This document shows, one piece after another, positions 50,264 through 59,037 of a DNA stretch of 64,000 nt. The translations under genes and the position numbers were made by a program. The notes beneath the pieces are model-generated. The model saw only the letters and a list, made by a program, of their open reading frames with translations, was not told the DNA's origin and did not search any database. The DNA lies in the NCBI GenBank assembly GCA_963837265.1, contig CAWIMQ010000001.1:682001-746000 (forward strand), given 5' to 3'. Source of the stretch: DATBLE01 sp963837265. GTDB lineage: Bacteria > Actinomycetota > Thermoleophilia > Gaiellales > Gaiellaceae. Each line of letters begins with the position of its first letter. Positions within the stretch are counted from its first letter, which is position 1.

Positions 50264-51274
50264 ATGCGCAGCAGGTTCTCTCGGAAGCGATTGCTCATCG
50301 TCCTCGTCGTCGTCGCGCTGTCCGCGGCGTCGGCGAGCTGGGCGGCCCAGACGGGCGGCTCGTCCAGCGCGAAGCAGCCCGTGCAGCTCCAGATCGGCCT
50401 GATCGGGAAGATCGCCGGCTACTGGCCCATGTGGGTCGCGCTCCAGGAGGGCTTCTTCAAGCAGAACCTGATCGACCCGCACTTCGCCTACATCGACACG
50501 GACGCGCGGCTGACCACCGCCGTCGTCGCCGGTGCTGCCGACCTCGACCCCGAGACGGTCTTCGTCGACTACTCGGCGAACGCGCACGGCGGCGACCTGC
50601 GCATGTTCTGCGGGAACCAGAACCTGCCCTACTACCGGCTGATCGGGCAGAAGAACATGACACTCGACGGCATCAGGAACAAGGTGAAGATCGGCGTCTC
50701 CGACTCGGCGAGCGGTGTCGACGCGTTCGTGCTGCGCGAGTGGATGGCCAAGCTCGGCAAGAAGGAGGGCACCGACTACGTGCTGTTCAACGCCGGCGGC
50801 CTCGCGAACCGAGTCGCCGCGCTGACAGCGGGCGCGATCGGCGCGACGGCGCTGGTGCCGCCGTTCGACAGCGCGGCCAAGGCAAGCGGGCTGGCCGACC
50901 TCGGCCAGTCGGTCGACGTCGTCAAGCCGTTCTTGTTCACGGCCTGGACGGCGAAGGCGAGCTGGCTGAAGAAGAACAAGCCGCTAGCCGAGGCCTTCTG
51001 CCGGGCGATCATCCGCGGCGGCCACTTCCTCGCCGATCCCGCTAACAAGGACAAGTCGGTCAAGGACCTGGTCGACGTCGGGGTGACGACCCAGTCGACG
51101 GCGACGCTCCTCTACGACACGCTCCGCCCCACGCTCTCCCTGAACGGGGCGATTGCCACGCGCGGGATCGCGCCGTGGGTGAAGTACCTGCCGAAGGGCA
51201 CGAAGCTGAAGGACGTCATGAAGCTCGTCGACCTCTCCGTCTACAAGGCGGCGGCGGCCCGCGTGAAGAAGTAA
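50264..51274 (+). CDS. ABC transporter substrate-binding protein, NMT1/SsuA (NitT/TauT) type
   Basis: 336 residues. An Arg-rich start, a hydrophobic core (LLIVLVVVALSAASASWA) and AQTGG make a signal peptide; there is no lipobox cysteine. The mature domain has IGKIAGYWPMWVALQEGFFKQ, VVAGAADLDPETVFVDYSA, VKIGVSDSASGVDAFVL and ITGA-like TAGAIGATALVPP. ATPase and permease of the same importer are three genes further (54741, 55559), so the transporter is interleaved with the enzymes. Family ligands range from nitrate, taurine and sulfonates to aromatic acids and pyrimidines. Confidence 0.85.
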   Translation: MRSRFSRKRLLIVLVVVALSAASASWAAQTGGSSSAKQPVQLQIGLIGKIAGYWPMWVALQEGFFKQNLIDPHFAYIDTDARLTTAVVAGAADLDPETVFVDYSANAHGGDLRMFCGNQNLPYYRLIGQKNMTLDGIRNKVKIGVSDSASGVDAFVLREWMAKLGKKEGTDYVLFNAGGLANRVAALTAGAIGATALVPPFDSAAKASGLADLGQSVDVVKPFLFTAWTAKASWLKKNKPLAEAFCRAIIRGGHFLADPANKDKSVKDLVDVGVTTQSTATLLYDTLRPTLSLNGAIATRGIAPWVKYLPKGTKLKDVMKLVDLSVYKAAAARVKK

Positions 51275-51301
51275 GCCGAGCGCCCGCCGCCTCCCACCAT
51301 G

Positions 51302-51331
51302 GCCTGCCGGCGCTCTCGGGCGCCGGCAGGC
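51302..51331 (+). terminator. Strong hairpin after the binding-protein gene
   Basis: Perfect 12-bp stem GCCTGCCGGCGC/GCGCCGGCAGGC with a 6-base loop, 28 bases after the binding-protein stop. No T-run follows, so it probably slows transcription or blocks 3' decay, giving more binding protein than downstream enzymes, as is common in importer operons. Confidence 0.65.
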
Positions 51332-51367
51332 AGTCGACCTTCCACCACCAAAGGAGATTCCCGCCGC

Positions 51368-52390
51368 ATGACACTTCACTACGGGGTCGGCATGGGCCGG
51401 GCCCTGCCGATCGCCGAGATCGTCCCGCACGTCAAGCTCGCGGAGGAGCTGGGCTACGAGCACGTGACGTTCATCGACTCGCAGGCGCTCTCGCGCGACG
51501 CGATCGCGATGATGACGCTGGCGGCTGCGAACACCCACCGCGTCCAGATCGGCCAGGGTGTCACCCAGCCGTTCACGCGCCACATGAGCGCCCTCGCGAA
51601 CGCGGTCGCCACGATCGACGAGCTGAGCGGCGGGCGCGCCTTCCTCGGCATCGGCGCCGGCGCGAGCGCGCTCGGCGTGATCGGCAAGAAGCCGCGGCCG
51701 ATGCAGGAACTCGAGGAGGCGGTCGAGTTCTTCCGTGCCTTCACGCGCGGCGGGGAGGCGACGTGGCAGGGCCAGACGACGCGCTCCGAGTGGTCCCGGC
51801 GCCAGATCCCCGTCATCCTCGGCGTGGACGGGCCCCGCTCGATGAGGCTGGCCGGCCGGATAGCGGACGGCGTCTTCGTCCCGGGGCTGCGCCCGGAGCT
51901 GATCCAGTGGCGCCGCGAGCGCTTCCGGCAGGGCCTCGAGGAGGCCGGGCGGAAGCCGGAGGACATGGAGGTCTGGGTGCGGACGATGGTCTGCGTCGAC
52001 GAGGACCTCGAGTACGCGCGCCGGCAGGTCCGCTCGTACGCCTGCACGTGCGCCTTCCAGATCTCGTTCGGCACCTTCCGCTGGAAGACCGACGACGCCG
52101 AGGAGCTGCGCTCACTGCTGCCGGGCTCGATCGTCGACGAGATCGACCTGCTCGGGGAGCGCTACGACTGGTACCAGCACGAGAAGCGCGACGCGATCCA
52201 CAGCGCCGAGGCCTCCGACGAGCTGATCGACTCGTTCGTGATGTGCGGCCCGCCGAGCCGGGTCGTCGAGCAGATCCTCGAGCTCCGGAGCATCGGCGTC
52301 GACCGGCTGTCGATGACCGTCTACACGATCGACGACAAGCGCCGGGCGATGCGGCGCTTCGCCGAGGAGGTCCTGCCGCATGTGCGGTAG
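51368..52390 (+). CDS. LLM-class flavin-dependent oxidoreductase, F420-type
   Basis: 340 residues. LHYGVGMGRALPI, YEHVTFIDSQALSRDAIAMM, VQIGQGVTQPFTRHMSALA and FLGIGAGASALGVIGKKP fit the methylenetetrahydromethanopterin-reductase-like (F420) LLM group. ATG 51368 is preceded by AAAGGAG. It is related to the LLM at 59038 (DSQxxxxD and GxGVTxPxTRH shared). Substrate unknown; it lies directly after the binding protein, so it may act first on the imported compound. Confidence 0.84.
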   Translation: MTLHYGVGMGRALPIAEIVPHVKLAEELGYEHVTFIDSQALSRDAIAMMTLAAANTHRVQIGQGVTQPFTRHMSALANAVATIDELSGGRAFLGIGAGASALGVIGKKPRPMQELEEAVEFFRAFTRGGEATWQGQTTRSEWSRRQIPVILGVDGPRSMRLAGRIADGVFVPGLRPELIQWRRERFRQGLEEAGRKPEDMEVWVRTMVCVDEDLEYARRQVRSYACTCAFQISFGTFRWKTDDAEELRSLLPGSIVDEIDLLGERYDWYQHEKRDAIHSAEASDELIDSFVMCGPPSRVVEQILELRSIGVDRLSMTVYTIDDKRRAMRRFAEEVLPHVR

Positions 52391-52411
52391 GAGCCGGAGG
52401 CGCCGCCGCCG

Positions 52412-53740
52412 GTGAGCGCCGCTCCCGGTACTTTCGAGGGGGCGTCGTCGTTCGGAAGCTGGGATGCGACCGCCCGCGCATTCCTGCGCGCCTCGCGGCG
52501 GAGCCCCTTCGTGCGCCGGCAGCTCGAGCGCTCGTCGCTCGGTGCCCGGGAGGCCGTCTCGTCCCCGGATGCGTGGCGGCGGCTCAGCCCCGTGACGAAG
52601 CCCGACCTGCTCGCCGACCAGGCGCTCGACCCGCCGTTCGGCGAGCGCCGCTGCGTGCCCGTGCACGAGATCGGCCTGATGGTCGAGTCGAGCGGGAGCA
52701 CCGGAAAGGGGCGCGAGGTGCACTACCTGACCAGGCGCGACCTGCGCGTCCTCAACCGCGAGTGGGGCGCCTACCTCGGCGGGATGGGAATCACCCGCGC
52801 CGACGTTGTCGCGCTCGCCTTCCCGATCGGGATGTCGGGCGGCGGCGTCAAGCACTGGCAGGCGTATGCGGAGCTCGGCGCGACGGTGCTCAGGGTCGCC
52901 AACCTGTCGAGCGCGGGGAAGCTCGAGGCGATCGCGTACTACCGGGCGACGACGCTGGTGGCGACACCGGCGTACGTGGACCGGCTCGGCGCCGTCGCCG
53001 AGGAGCTGGGCTTGCGCGCCCGGGAGCTCGGGATCAGGCGGATCGTCGTCGCCACGCAGTCGGTCAGCGTCGACTGGGTGCAGGCGACGGAGGAATTCTG
53101 GGGGGCGCGGCTCTACGAGTGGTACGGGACGTCGGCGGGGCTGACCGCTTTCTCGTGCCGGCTCGGGATGGTCGACGAGCGCGGCCGGCGCGGCACGCTG
53201 CACTGGAACCCCGACCTCGCTTACTACGAGGTCGTCGCGCCGGGTACGGGCGGCTGGGTCGAGGACGGTACTCGCGGCGAGCTGGTCGGGACGCCGCTCC
53301 GCAGCGAGGCGGAGTCTCTCTTCCGGGTCGCGACCGGCGACGAGGTCCGGTTCCGCGCTCCCGGAGGCTGTGCGTGCGGCTCGTCCTGGCCCGGCATCGA
53401 GAGCGGTACGATCCGGCGGCTCGACGCCATGTTCAAGATCAAGGGGGTGAATGTGTGGCCGGCCCACGTCGAGGCGACGCTCCTCGAGTTCGCGGACGTC
53501 CTCGACTACCGGGCCCGGATCTGGCAGGACGGCGAGCGGCGCGAGCGCGTCCGCGTCGAGGTCCTCGCGCGGCACGCCGACCCGCACGAGCTGGCGGGAC
53601 GGCTCGGGTCGCGGCTGCGCGAGAGCACCGGACTGTCGTTCGAGATCGGCGTCGTCGACGAGTCGACTGCGTGGCGGCAGGAGACCACGGGCGAGGCGGC
53701 CAAGGCGACGCGCTGGGTCGACGAGCGGGTCCGGGCATGA
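52412..53740 (+). CDS. PaaK-like adenylate-forming CoA ligase family protein
   Basis: 442 residues. ESSGSTGKGREVHYL is the Ser/Gly/Thr-rich ATP loop, YEWYGTSAGL and ATGDEVRFRAPGGCACGSSWPG correspond to the WYG and TGD motifs with the PaaK cysteine pair, and FKIKGVNVWPAHVE is the hinge. The final AKATR lysine matches the A10 position. Similar architecture to 3404-4756 but low identity by eye. Start GTG 52412. It overlaps the next LLM gene as ATGA. Confidence 0.82.
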   Translation: MSAAPGTFEGASSFGSWDATARAFLRASRRSPFVRRQLERSSLGAREAVSSPDAWRRLSPVTKPDLLADQALDPPFGERRCVPVHEIGLMVESSGSTGKGREVHYLTRRDLRVLNREWGAYLGGMGITRADVVALAFPIGMSGGGVKHWQAYAELGATVLRVANLSSAGKLEAIAYYRATTLVATPAYVDRLGAVAEELGLRARELGIRRIVVATQSVSVDWVQATEEFWGARLYEWYGTSAGLTAFSCRLGMVDERGRRGTLHWNPDLAYYEVVAPGTGGWVEDGTRGELVGTPLRSEAESLFRVATGDEVRFRAPGGCACGSSWPGIESGTIRRLDAMFKIKGVNVWPAHVEATLLEFADVLDYRARIWQDGERRERVRVEVLARHADPHELAGRLGSRLRESTGLSFEIGVVDESTAWRQETTGEAAKATRWVDERVRA

Positions 53741-54744
53741 GGTTCGGCGCCTGGCTCGACGCGGCGATGACGGCCTCCGAGGTGGTCGACGTCTGCCGGC
53801 GCGTGGAGGCGGGCTCGGCCGCGGGCGACCTCCCGCTCGACAGCGTCTGGATCTCGGAGGCTTACGTCGGACGGGATGCGGTCGCCCTCGCCGCCGTCGC
53901 CGCCCATGCGACCTCGCGGCTGCGCGTCGCGACCGCGATCGTGAATCCCTACACGCGCCATCCGGTGATGCTGGCGATGACGGCGCTGACGATGAACGAG
54001 ATTGCCCCCGGGCGCTTCGTCCTCGGGATCGGCGCCGGCGAGTCGCACTGGATGGAGGCGCTCGGCTACGACCTCTCCCGGCCGCTGACGCGGGTTCGCG
54101 AGGCGGCGCGCGAGATTCGCGACGTCCTCGCCGGGACGCCGGTCGAGCGAGACGGCAGCAGGGCCAGGCTCATCGTCCGCGACCCCGACACCTCACTCTG
54201 CCTCCAGCTCGCCGCGATCGGCCCGCGCATGTGCGCGCTCGCGGGAGCCGAGTTCGACGGCTGCATCCTCCCAGTCGCGACGCCGCACCTCGTCGCCACG
54301 GCGGCGGCGGAGATCCGCGCCGCCGAGCACGGGGCCGGGCGTCCGGAGGGAACGTGCGAGATCGTCGCCACGCTCCTGTTCGCCGCCGGCGACGACGAAG
54401 AGGCTCTCCTGGGGCGGATGCGCCGCAAGCTGGGGCTGATGCTGACCGGCCCGGGCGCCGGCTGGCTCCTCGAGCGGAACGGCGTCGACCCCGAGGAGGC
54501 GGAACGGTTTCACCGGGCGATCGCACACGACGGGCTGCGCGCCGCCCTGCGCACCCTCCCGGACGCAGTCGTCGAGCCCTTCTGCGTGATCGGCGGGGTC
54601 GACGAGTGCGCCGGCCGCCTGGCCGCCTACGCGGACGCCGGGCTCGACCTCGCTGCGCTCCTCTGCGAGCCCGACCAGGTCGACGGCCTGCTCGCGGTCG
54701 CAAGCCGGCTGTCGAGCGCAACCGACGAACGGGCGCTGACGTGA
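53737..54744 (+). CDS. LLM-class flavin-dependent monooxygenase
   Basis: 335 residues. RFGAWLDAAMTASEVVDVC, LDSVWISEAYVGRDAVALA, TAIVNPYTRHPVMLAM, VLGIGAGESHWMEALGYD and AAIGPRMCALAGAEFDG make it the closest relative of the LLM at 1981. ATG 53737 overlaps the ligase stop and its own stop overlaps the ATPase GTG. Expected to use FMNH2 or F420H2; no cofactor gene is near. Confidence 0.84.
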   Translation: MRFGAWLDAAMTASEVVDVCRRVEAGSAAGDLPLDSVWISEAYVGRDAVALAAVAAHATSRLRVATAIVNPYTRHPVMLAMTALTMNEIAPGRFVLGIGAGESHWMEALGYDLSRPLTRVREAAREIRDVLAGTPVERDGSRARLIVRDPDTSLCLQLAAIGPRMCALAGAEFDGCILPVATPHLVATAAAEIRAAEHGAGRPEGTCEIVATLLFAAGDDEEALLGRMRRKLGLMLTGPGAGWLLERNGVDPEEAERFHRAIAHDGLRAALRTLPDAVVEPFCVIGGVDECAGRLAAYADAGLDLAALLCEPDQVDGLLAVASRLSSATDERALT

Positions 54745-55562
54745 GCGGCCAGGCGCTGCCCGCCTCGCCCCCGGCGTTCGCCGCCGTGGGCGAGAGCGTC
54801 GTCGAGGTCCGCGGCGTGACGGTGCGCTACGGCGAGCAGGTCGTGCTCCACGACACCTGGCTGACCCTCGCTCCCGGCGAGTTCCTCTGCATCATCGGCA
54901 AGAGCGGCTGCGGGAAGACGACCCTGCTGAAGGCGATCGCCGGCCTGCTCCGGCCCGCCGCCGGCGAGATCCTGATCGCGGGCAAACAGGTCACGGGCCC
55001 CGGGCAGGGGAGCGCGCTCGTGTTCCAGGCCGACACGCTCTTCCCCTGGAAGAAGGTGATCGACAACGCCACCTTCGGCCTCCGCTCCGCCGGCGTCCCC
55101 CGCCGGGAGGCGCGCAGCCGCGCGTGGCAGTGGCTCGTCCGGGTCGGTCTCGAGCTCGCCGCGACGAAGAAGCCGCGCCAGCTCTCCGGGGGCATGCGCC
55201 AGCGGGTCAACCTCGTGCGTGCGCTCGCGATGGAGAAGCCGGTGCTGCTGATGGACGAGCCCTTCGCCGCGCTCGACTACCAGACGCGGGAGGAGCTCCA
55301 GGCCGAGGCCCTCCGGATCTGCGACGACGCCGGCAGAACCGTCGTCTTCGTCACGCACGACGTCACCGAGGCCGTCTACCTCGGCGACCGGATCGTCATC
55401 CTCGACCCGGAGCTGAAGACGATCAGGCAGACGATCGAAGTGCCGTGGGGGGAGAACCGGCCGGTGACGCTCAAGCACACGCCCGAGTTCGCCGCGCTCT
55501 GCGGCGTCGTCTGGCGCTCGCTCGCCGGGCCGACGGTGCCGGACGCGGAGCCGCAGCCGTGA
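54741..55562 (+). CDS. ABC transporter ATPase, NitT/TauT type
   Basis: 273 residues with one ABC domain: Walker A GKSGCGKT (53-60), Q-loop VFQADTLFPWKKV, signature QLSGGMRQRV, Walker B VLLMDEPFAALD and H-loop VTHD. The FPWK Q-loop sequence is typical of SsuB/TauB/NrtD proteins. GTG 54741 overlaps the LLM stop as GTGA. Confidence 0.92.
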   Translation: MSGQALPASPPAFAAVGESVVEVRGVTVRYGEQVVLHDTWLTLAPGEFLCIIGKSGCGKTTLLKAIAGLLRPAAGEILIAGKQVTGPGQGSALVFQADTLFPWKKVIDNATFGLRSAGVPRREARSRAWQWLVRVGLELAATKKPRQLSGGMRQRVNLVRALAMEKPVLLMDEPFAALDYQTREELQAEALRICDDAGRTVVFVTHDVTEAVYLGDRIVILDPELKTIRQTIEVPWGENRPVTLKHTPEFAALCGVVWRSLAGPTVPDAEPQP

Positions 55563-56374
55563 GCGCGCCGTCGATGACCCGCGAGTCCTCGCGCCGGATC
55601 TTCGTGACCTCCGCCCTCGTGCACGGTCGCGCCTGGACCTACGCGGCGCGGTTCCTGGTCAGCATCTCCGGGATCCTCGCCTTCCTGGTGATCTGGGAGA
55701 TCGTCGCCCTCGTCCGCGACAACCCGCTCGTGCTCGTCACCCCGATCGACGTCGTCCGGAGCGCCTGGAAACAGATGGGCAGCGGCGCCTACTGGCACGA
55801 CTGGCGGGTCAGCCTGACGGAGTACGGCTTCGGGATGCTGCTCGCGATCTCGAGCGGCATCGTCGGCGGCGCCGTGCTCGGTCAGGTGCGGCTGCTGAAG
55901 CGGGCGGCCGACCCGCTTCTGAGCGCCTTCTACTCGACGCCGACGGTCGCGCTGGCGCCGGTCTTCATCCTCTGGTTCGGGCTGGGGACGCTCTCGAAGG
56001 TGATGGTCGTCTGGTACATCGCGTTCCTGCCGGTCATCGTCGTCACCTCGACCGGGATCGCCAACACCGACCCCGCCTACCTCGAGGTCGCGCGGGTCTT
56101 CCGCGCGTCACGCCTGAGGACGCTCTTCACCGTCCTTCTCCCCGCCTCGATGCCGTCGCTGATCGGCGGCATCCGGATCGGCTCCGGCGTCGGCCTGATC
56201 GGCGTCATCCTCGGCGAGTTCTTCGGCAGCCAGGCCGGCCTCGGCTACCTGGTGCTCCAGGCGACGAACACCTTCGACCTGGCGCTGCTCTTCGTCGGGG
56301 TGATCTCCCTGGCGGGCGTCGGGATGCTGATCACCGCCGGCCTCAGCCTCCTCGAGCGGCTGTGGTCGGGGTGA
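55559..56374 (+). CDS. ABC transporter permease, NitT/TauT (SsuC) type
   Basis: 271 residues with about six membrane helices. The cytoplasmic EAA loop is EVARVFRASRLRTLFTVLLPASMPSLIGGIRIG. PTVALAPVFILWFGLGTLSKV and LGEFFGSQAGLGYL are standard for this family. GTG 55559 overlaps the ATPase stop. Completes the importer with 50264 and 54741. Confidence 0.92.
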   Translation: MSAPSMTRESSRRIFVTSALVHGRAWTYAARFLVSISGILAFLVIWEIVALVRDNPLVLVTPIDVVRSAWKQMGSGAYWHDWRVSLTEYGFGMLLAISSGIVGGAVLGQVRLLKRAADPLLSAFYSTPTVALAPVFILWFGLGTLSKVMVVWYIAFLPVIVVTSTGIANTDPAYLEVARVFRASRLRTLFTVLLPASMPSLIGGIRIGSGVGLIGVILGEFFGSQAGLGYLVLQATNTFDLALLFVGVISLAGVGMLITAGLSLLERLWSG

Positions 56375-57300
56375 GCCTCGCCTCGCTGCGCGAGGTCTCG
56401 CTGGCGGCGCCGTCGGTCGAGGCAGGCGCGCCCGGGATCGCGGCGATCACTGGCCACCCGGGATACGAGCTCCAGGAGCAGCCGGTGGCGCCGATCCAGT
56501 CGGCGTTCCGCAGCTTCCCGGTCGGCGACCGCTCGATCGCGCTGATGCACGGGCTCGGCGACGGCAACCCGATCGAGCGGTTCCTCGAGCGGCGCGGCCC
56601 GGGCCTGTTCTCGATGACATTCGAGGTCGAGGACATCGAGCGGGCCGCGGCGGCCCTGCGCGCGAACGGGGCGAGGCTGGTGCTGGACGAGCCGATCGCG
56701 CTCGACGGCCGCTCCGGCTCCGAGGTCTTCGACGGGATCCGGATCAACTTCGTCTCCCCGCACGGCCCTGCGCACGGGCTCGTCTTCGAGCTGCAGGAGC
56801 TCTCGGGCGCGCGCCCAGCACCCCTGGCCGAGGAGCCGGCCGGAGCTGGAGTGCCGCTCGCGCTGAACGAGGTCCACTGCGCCGTCCGCTCGGTGGACGA
56901 GGCGGCCGTCGACCTCGAGCGCCTGTTCGGCTTCGACGTCGGGCCAGCGGTTGTGCAGGCCCAGCCGCCGGAGGAGGTTCGGTACCGCAACCTGTCGGTG
57001 CGCGGACGGCCGGCGCTCGCGCTGATCGAGCCCGCCTCGGAGACCTCGACGGTTCGCCGGTTCCTCGACCGGCGCGGCGAGGGGATCTTCTCGGTCAGCA
57101 TTCGCGTCGGGGACGTGCGCGCCTACTCGGAACGCGTGCGGGCGGAAGGGATCGAGCTGCTCTTCGACGAGCCGGTGGAGGTCGCCGAGGCGCGGATCGG
57201 GGTTGACGTCGTCGGAAGCGCGGAGATCAACTGGGTGAAGCCCACGGACGCGAGCAACCGCGTCCTCTTCGAGGTGCAGGAGTACGCGGGAGCACGATGA
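56371..57300 (+). CDS. Tandem VOC-domain protein
   Basis: 309 residues in two VOC halves that resemble each other and the single-domain protein at 4773. Each half has the pattern SIALM or ALALIEP, a (R)FL.RRG.G.FS segment, a V.D(I/V) strand, an LDEP or FDEP turn and LVFELQE or LFEVQE. GTG 56371 overlaps the permease stop as GTGA; GTG 56362 in the same frame is possible. Metal-binding histidines are sparse (VHCAV in half two), so catalysis of the classical type is uncertain. Confidence 0.75.
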   Translation: MSLASLREVSLAAPSVEAGAPGIAAITGHPGYELQEQPVAPIQSAFRSFPVGDRSIALMHGLGDGNPIERFLERRGPGLFSMTFEVEDIERAAAALRANGARLVLDEPIALDGRSGSEVFDGIRINFVSPHGPAHGLVFELQELSGARPAPLAEEPAGAGVPLALNEVHCAVRSVDEAAVDLERLFGFDVGPAVVQAQPPEEVRYRNLSVRGRPALALIEPASETSTVRRFLDRRGEGIFSVSIRVGDVRAYSERVRAEGIELLFDEPVEVAEARIGVDVVGSAEINWVKPTDASNRVLFEVQEYAGAR

Positions 57301-58094
57301 GCACGGTCTCCGTCGAGGTCGGGGGCAGCGTCTGCACGATCCTCCTCGACCGGCCGGAGAAGCGGAACGCGCTCGACGCGGCGATGCTCCGGGAGCTGGA
57401 GCGCGCGTTCGGGCAGGCCGGGGACGACCCCGCCGTCCACGTCATCCTCCTCCGCGCCTCCGGCCCCGACTTCTGCGCCGGGATCGACCTCGACTCGGTC
57501 GACCCCGAGGAGCCGCTCGAGGCGCGCATCCTCCGGGAGCGCCGCCGGCTGTTCGACCTCGCCCTCGCCCTGCGCGACCTGCCCAGGCCGACGATCGCCG
57601 CCGTCCAGGGAGCCTGCGTCGCGGCCGGCCTCCTGCTCTCTCAGATGTGCGACCTCGTGGTCGCAAGCGACGACGCCTTCTTCTACGATCCCCTCCCGCG
57701 GATGGGCGGCGTCGGGCTCGAGGTGCTGGTCGAGCCGTGGGACGTCGGGGTCAGGCGGGCGAAGCGGTTCCTCTTCACCGGCGAGCGCATCCCGGCGCCG
57801 GTCGCGCTCGAGCTGGGGATGGTCACCGACCTGACGAGCCGCGACCGGCTCGGCGACGAGGCGCGCGCGCTCGCCGAGCGGGTCGCTGCGATGCCGCCGG
57901 TGACGCTCGCGCTCCTGAAGCGCTCGCTCAACCGGACCCAGGACCTGATGGGAATGCGCGACGCGCTCGAGCACCACTTCGCGCTGCACCAGCTCGGGCA
58001 CGCGACCGAGGAGTCGCGCACGCTCCTTCACGACGCCCGCCGCGACCGCCCGCTGAAGGAGTACTTCGCCCGGCGCGACGAGGGGACGCTATGA
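57297..58094 (+). CDS. Enoyl-CoA hydratase/isomerase family protein
   Basis: 265 residues of the crotonase fold: LDRPEKRNALDAAML, the oxyanion-hole segment GPDFCAGIDLDSV, QGACVAAGLLLSQMCDLVVAS and the F-type helix PLPRMGGVGL. The usual first catalytic Glu in GGGxELAL is replaced by AAGLLLSQ, and the second Glu position falls near GVGLEVLVEP, so simple hydration is uncertain. ATG 57297 overlaps the VOC stop as ATGA. Presence in this operon implies CoA-thioester intermediates, consistent with the PaaK-like ligase. Confidence 0.87.
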   Translation: MSTVSVEVGGSVCTILLDRPEKRNALDAAMLRELERAFGQAGDDPAVHVILLRASGPDFCAGIDLDSVDPEEPLEARILRERRRLFDLALALRDLPRPTIAAVQGACVAAGLLLSQMCDLVVASDDAFFYDPLPRMGGVGLEVLVEPWDVGVRRAKRFLFTGERIPAPVALELGMVTDLTSRDRLGDEARALAERVAAMPPVTLALLKRSLNRTQDLMGMRDALEHHFALHQLGHATEESRTLLHDARRDRPLKEYFARRDEGTL

Positions 58095-59029
58095 GCCCCG
58101 CGCCGCCCGTGATCGACGCGCACACGCACCTGTACAGCGCCGAGCTCGCCCCGCCATACTGGCTCGAGGCGATGGCCACGTACGGCAGCAGCATCTCGGG
58201 CCGGCCACTCGACTACGTCCGACGCCGCATCGAGCAGGACTGGTTCGACCCGCACGGCGACCTCCTCGTCACCGACATGGACGCGGCCGGAATCGACAAG
58301 TCGGTCGTCCACGTGCTCGACTTCGGCCTCTACGGCGGTACCGACGACTCGATCTCGCTCGAGCGCCGTTACGAGTTGTTCGCCGAGGCGGTTGCACGCC
58401 ACCCGGGCCGGCTCGTGCTGTTCGGCGGCATCGACCCGCGCCGACCCGACGCCGTTCGCTTCGTCGAGCGGGCTGCGAGCGAGTGGGGGATCCGCGGAGT
58501 CAAGATCTGGCCGCCCGCCGGCGTCTACCCGAACGAGCCCGCGTGCTACCGCGTCTACGAGGCGTGCGTCCGGCTCGGGCTCCCGGTCGTCGTCCACACC
58601 GGCCAGGAGATCGGCCCGCTGCGGAGCGAGTGCACGCAGCCGATCCTTGTCGACCAGCCGGCCAACGACTTCCCCGAGCTGACGTTCGTGCTCGCGCACG
58701 CGGGGATGGGCTGGTGGCAGGAGGCGGCGGAGATCGCTTGGCACCATCCGAACGTGTATGTCGACATCGCCTACTGGCAGGCGAAGTACCTGCGCAGCTC
58801 CGAGCGGTTCTCGACCGAGCTGCGCGCGCTCGTCTCCACCGCCGGCAAGCACCGGGTGATCTTCGGCACCGACTGGCCGGCGCTGCGGGCGGTCGAGCGG
58901 GTCAAGCCGGACGTCTGGGTCCGCACTCTCCGGGACCTCGCCGCCGAGGACGCCGGGCCGGTCCGCTTCGAGCGCGAGGAGATCGACCTGCTGCTGGGCG
59001 GGGTCGCCGCCGCCGCGCTCGGGCTCTGA
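58091..59029 (+). CDS. Amidohydrolase family 2 protein
   Basis: 312 residues. VIDAHTHLYSAELAPPYW gives the HxH pair, VVVHTGQEIGPL and VLAHAGMGWWQEAAEIAW the middle ligands and VIFGTDWPAL the catalytic Asp. It is more distant from the four ACMSD-like paralogues (it has a WPPAGVYPNEP segment and lacks the SLIPY block) and is closer to the general amidohydrolase_2 or lactone-hydrolase branch. ATG 58091 overlaps the hydratase stop as ATGA. Confidence 0.85.
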   Translation: MSPAPPVIDAHTHLYSAELAPPYWLEAMATYGSSISGRPLDYVRRRIEQDWFDPHGDLLVTDMDAAGIDKSVVHVLDFGLYGGTDDSISLERRYELFAEAVARHPGRLVLFGGIDPRRPDAVRFVERAASEWGIRGVKIWPPAGVYPNEPACYRVYEACVRLGLPVVVHTGQEIGPLRSECTQPILVDQPANDFPELTFVLAHAGMGWWQEAAEIAWHHPNVYVDIAYWQAKYLRSSERFSTELRALVSTAGKHRVIFGTDWPALRAVERVKPDVWVRTLRDLAAEDAGPVRFEREEIDLLLGGVAAAALGL

Positions 59030-59037
59030 GGGACGCC

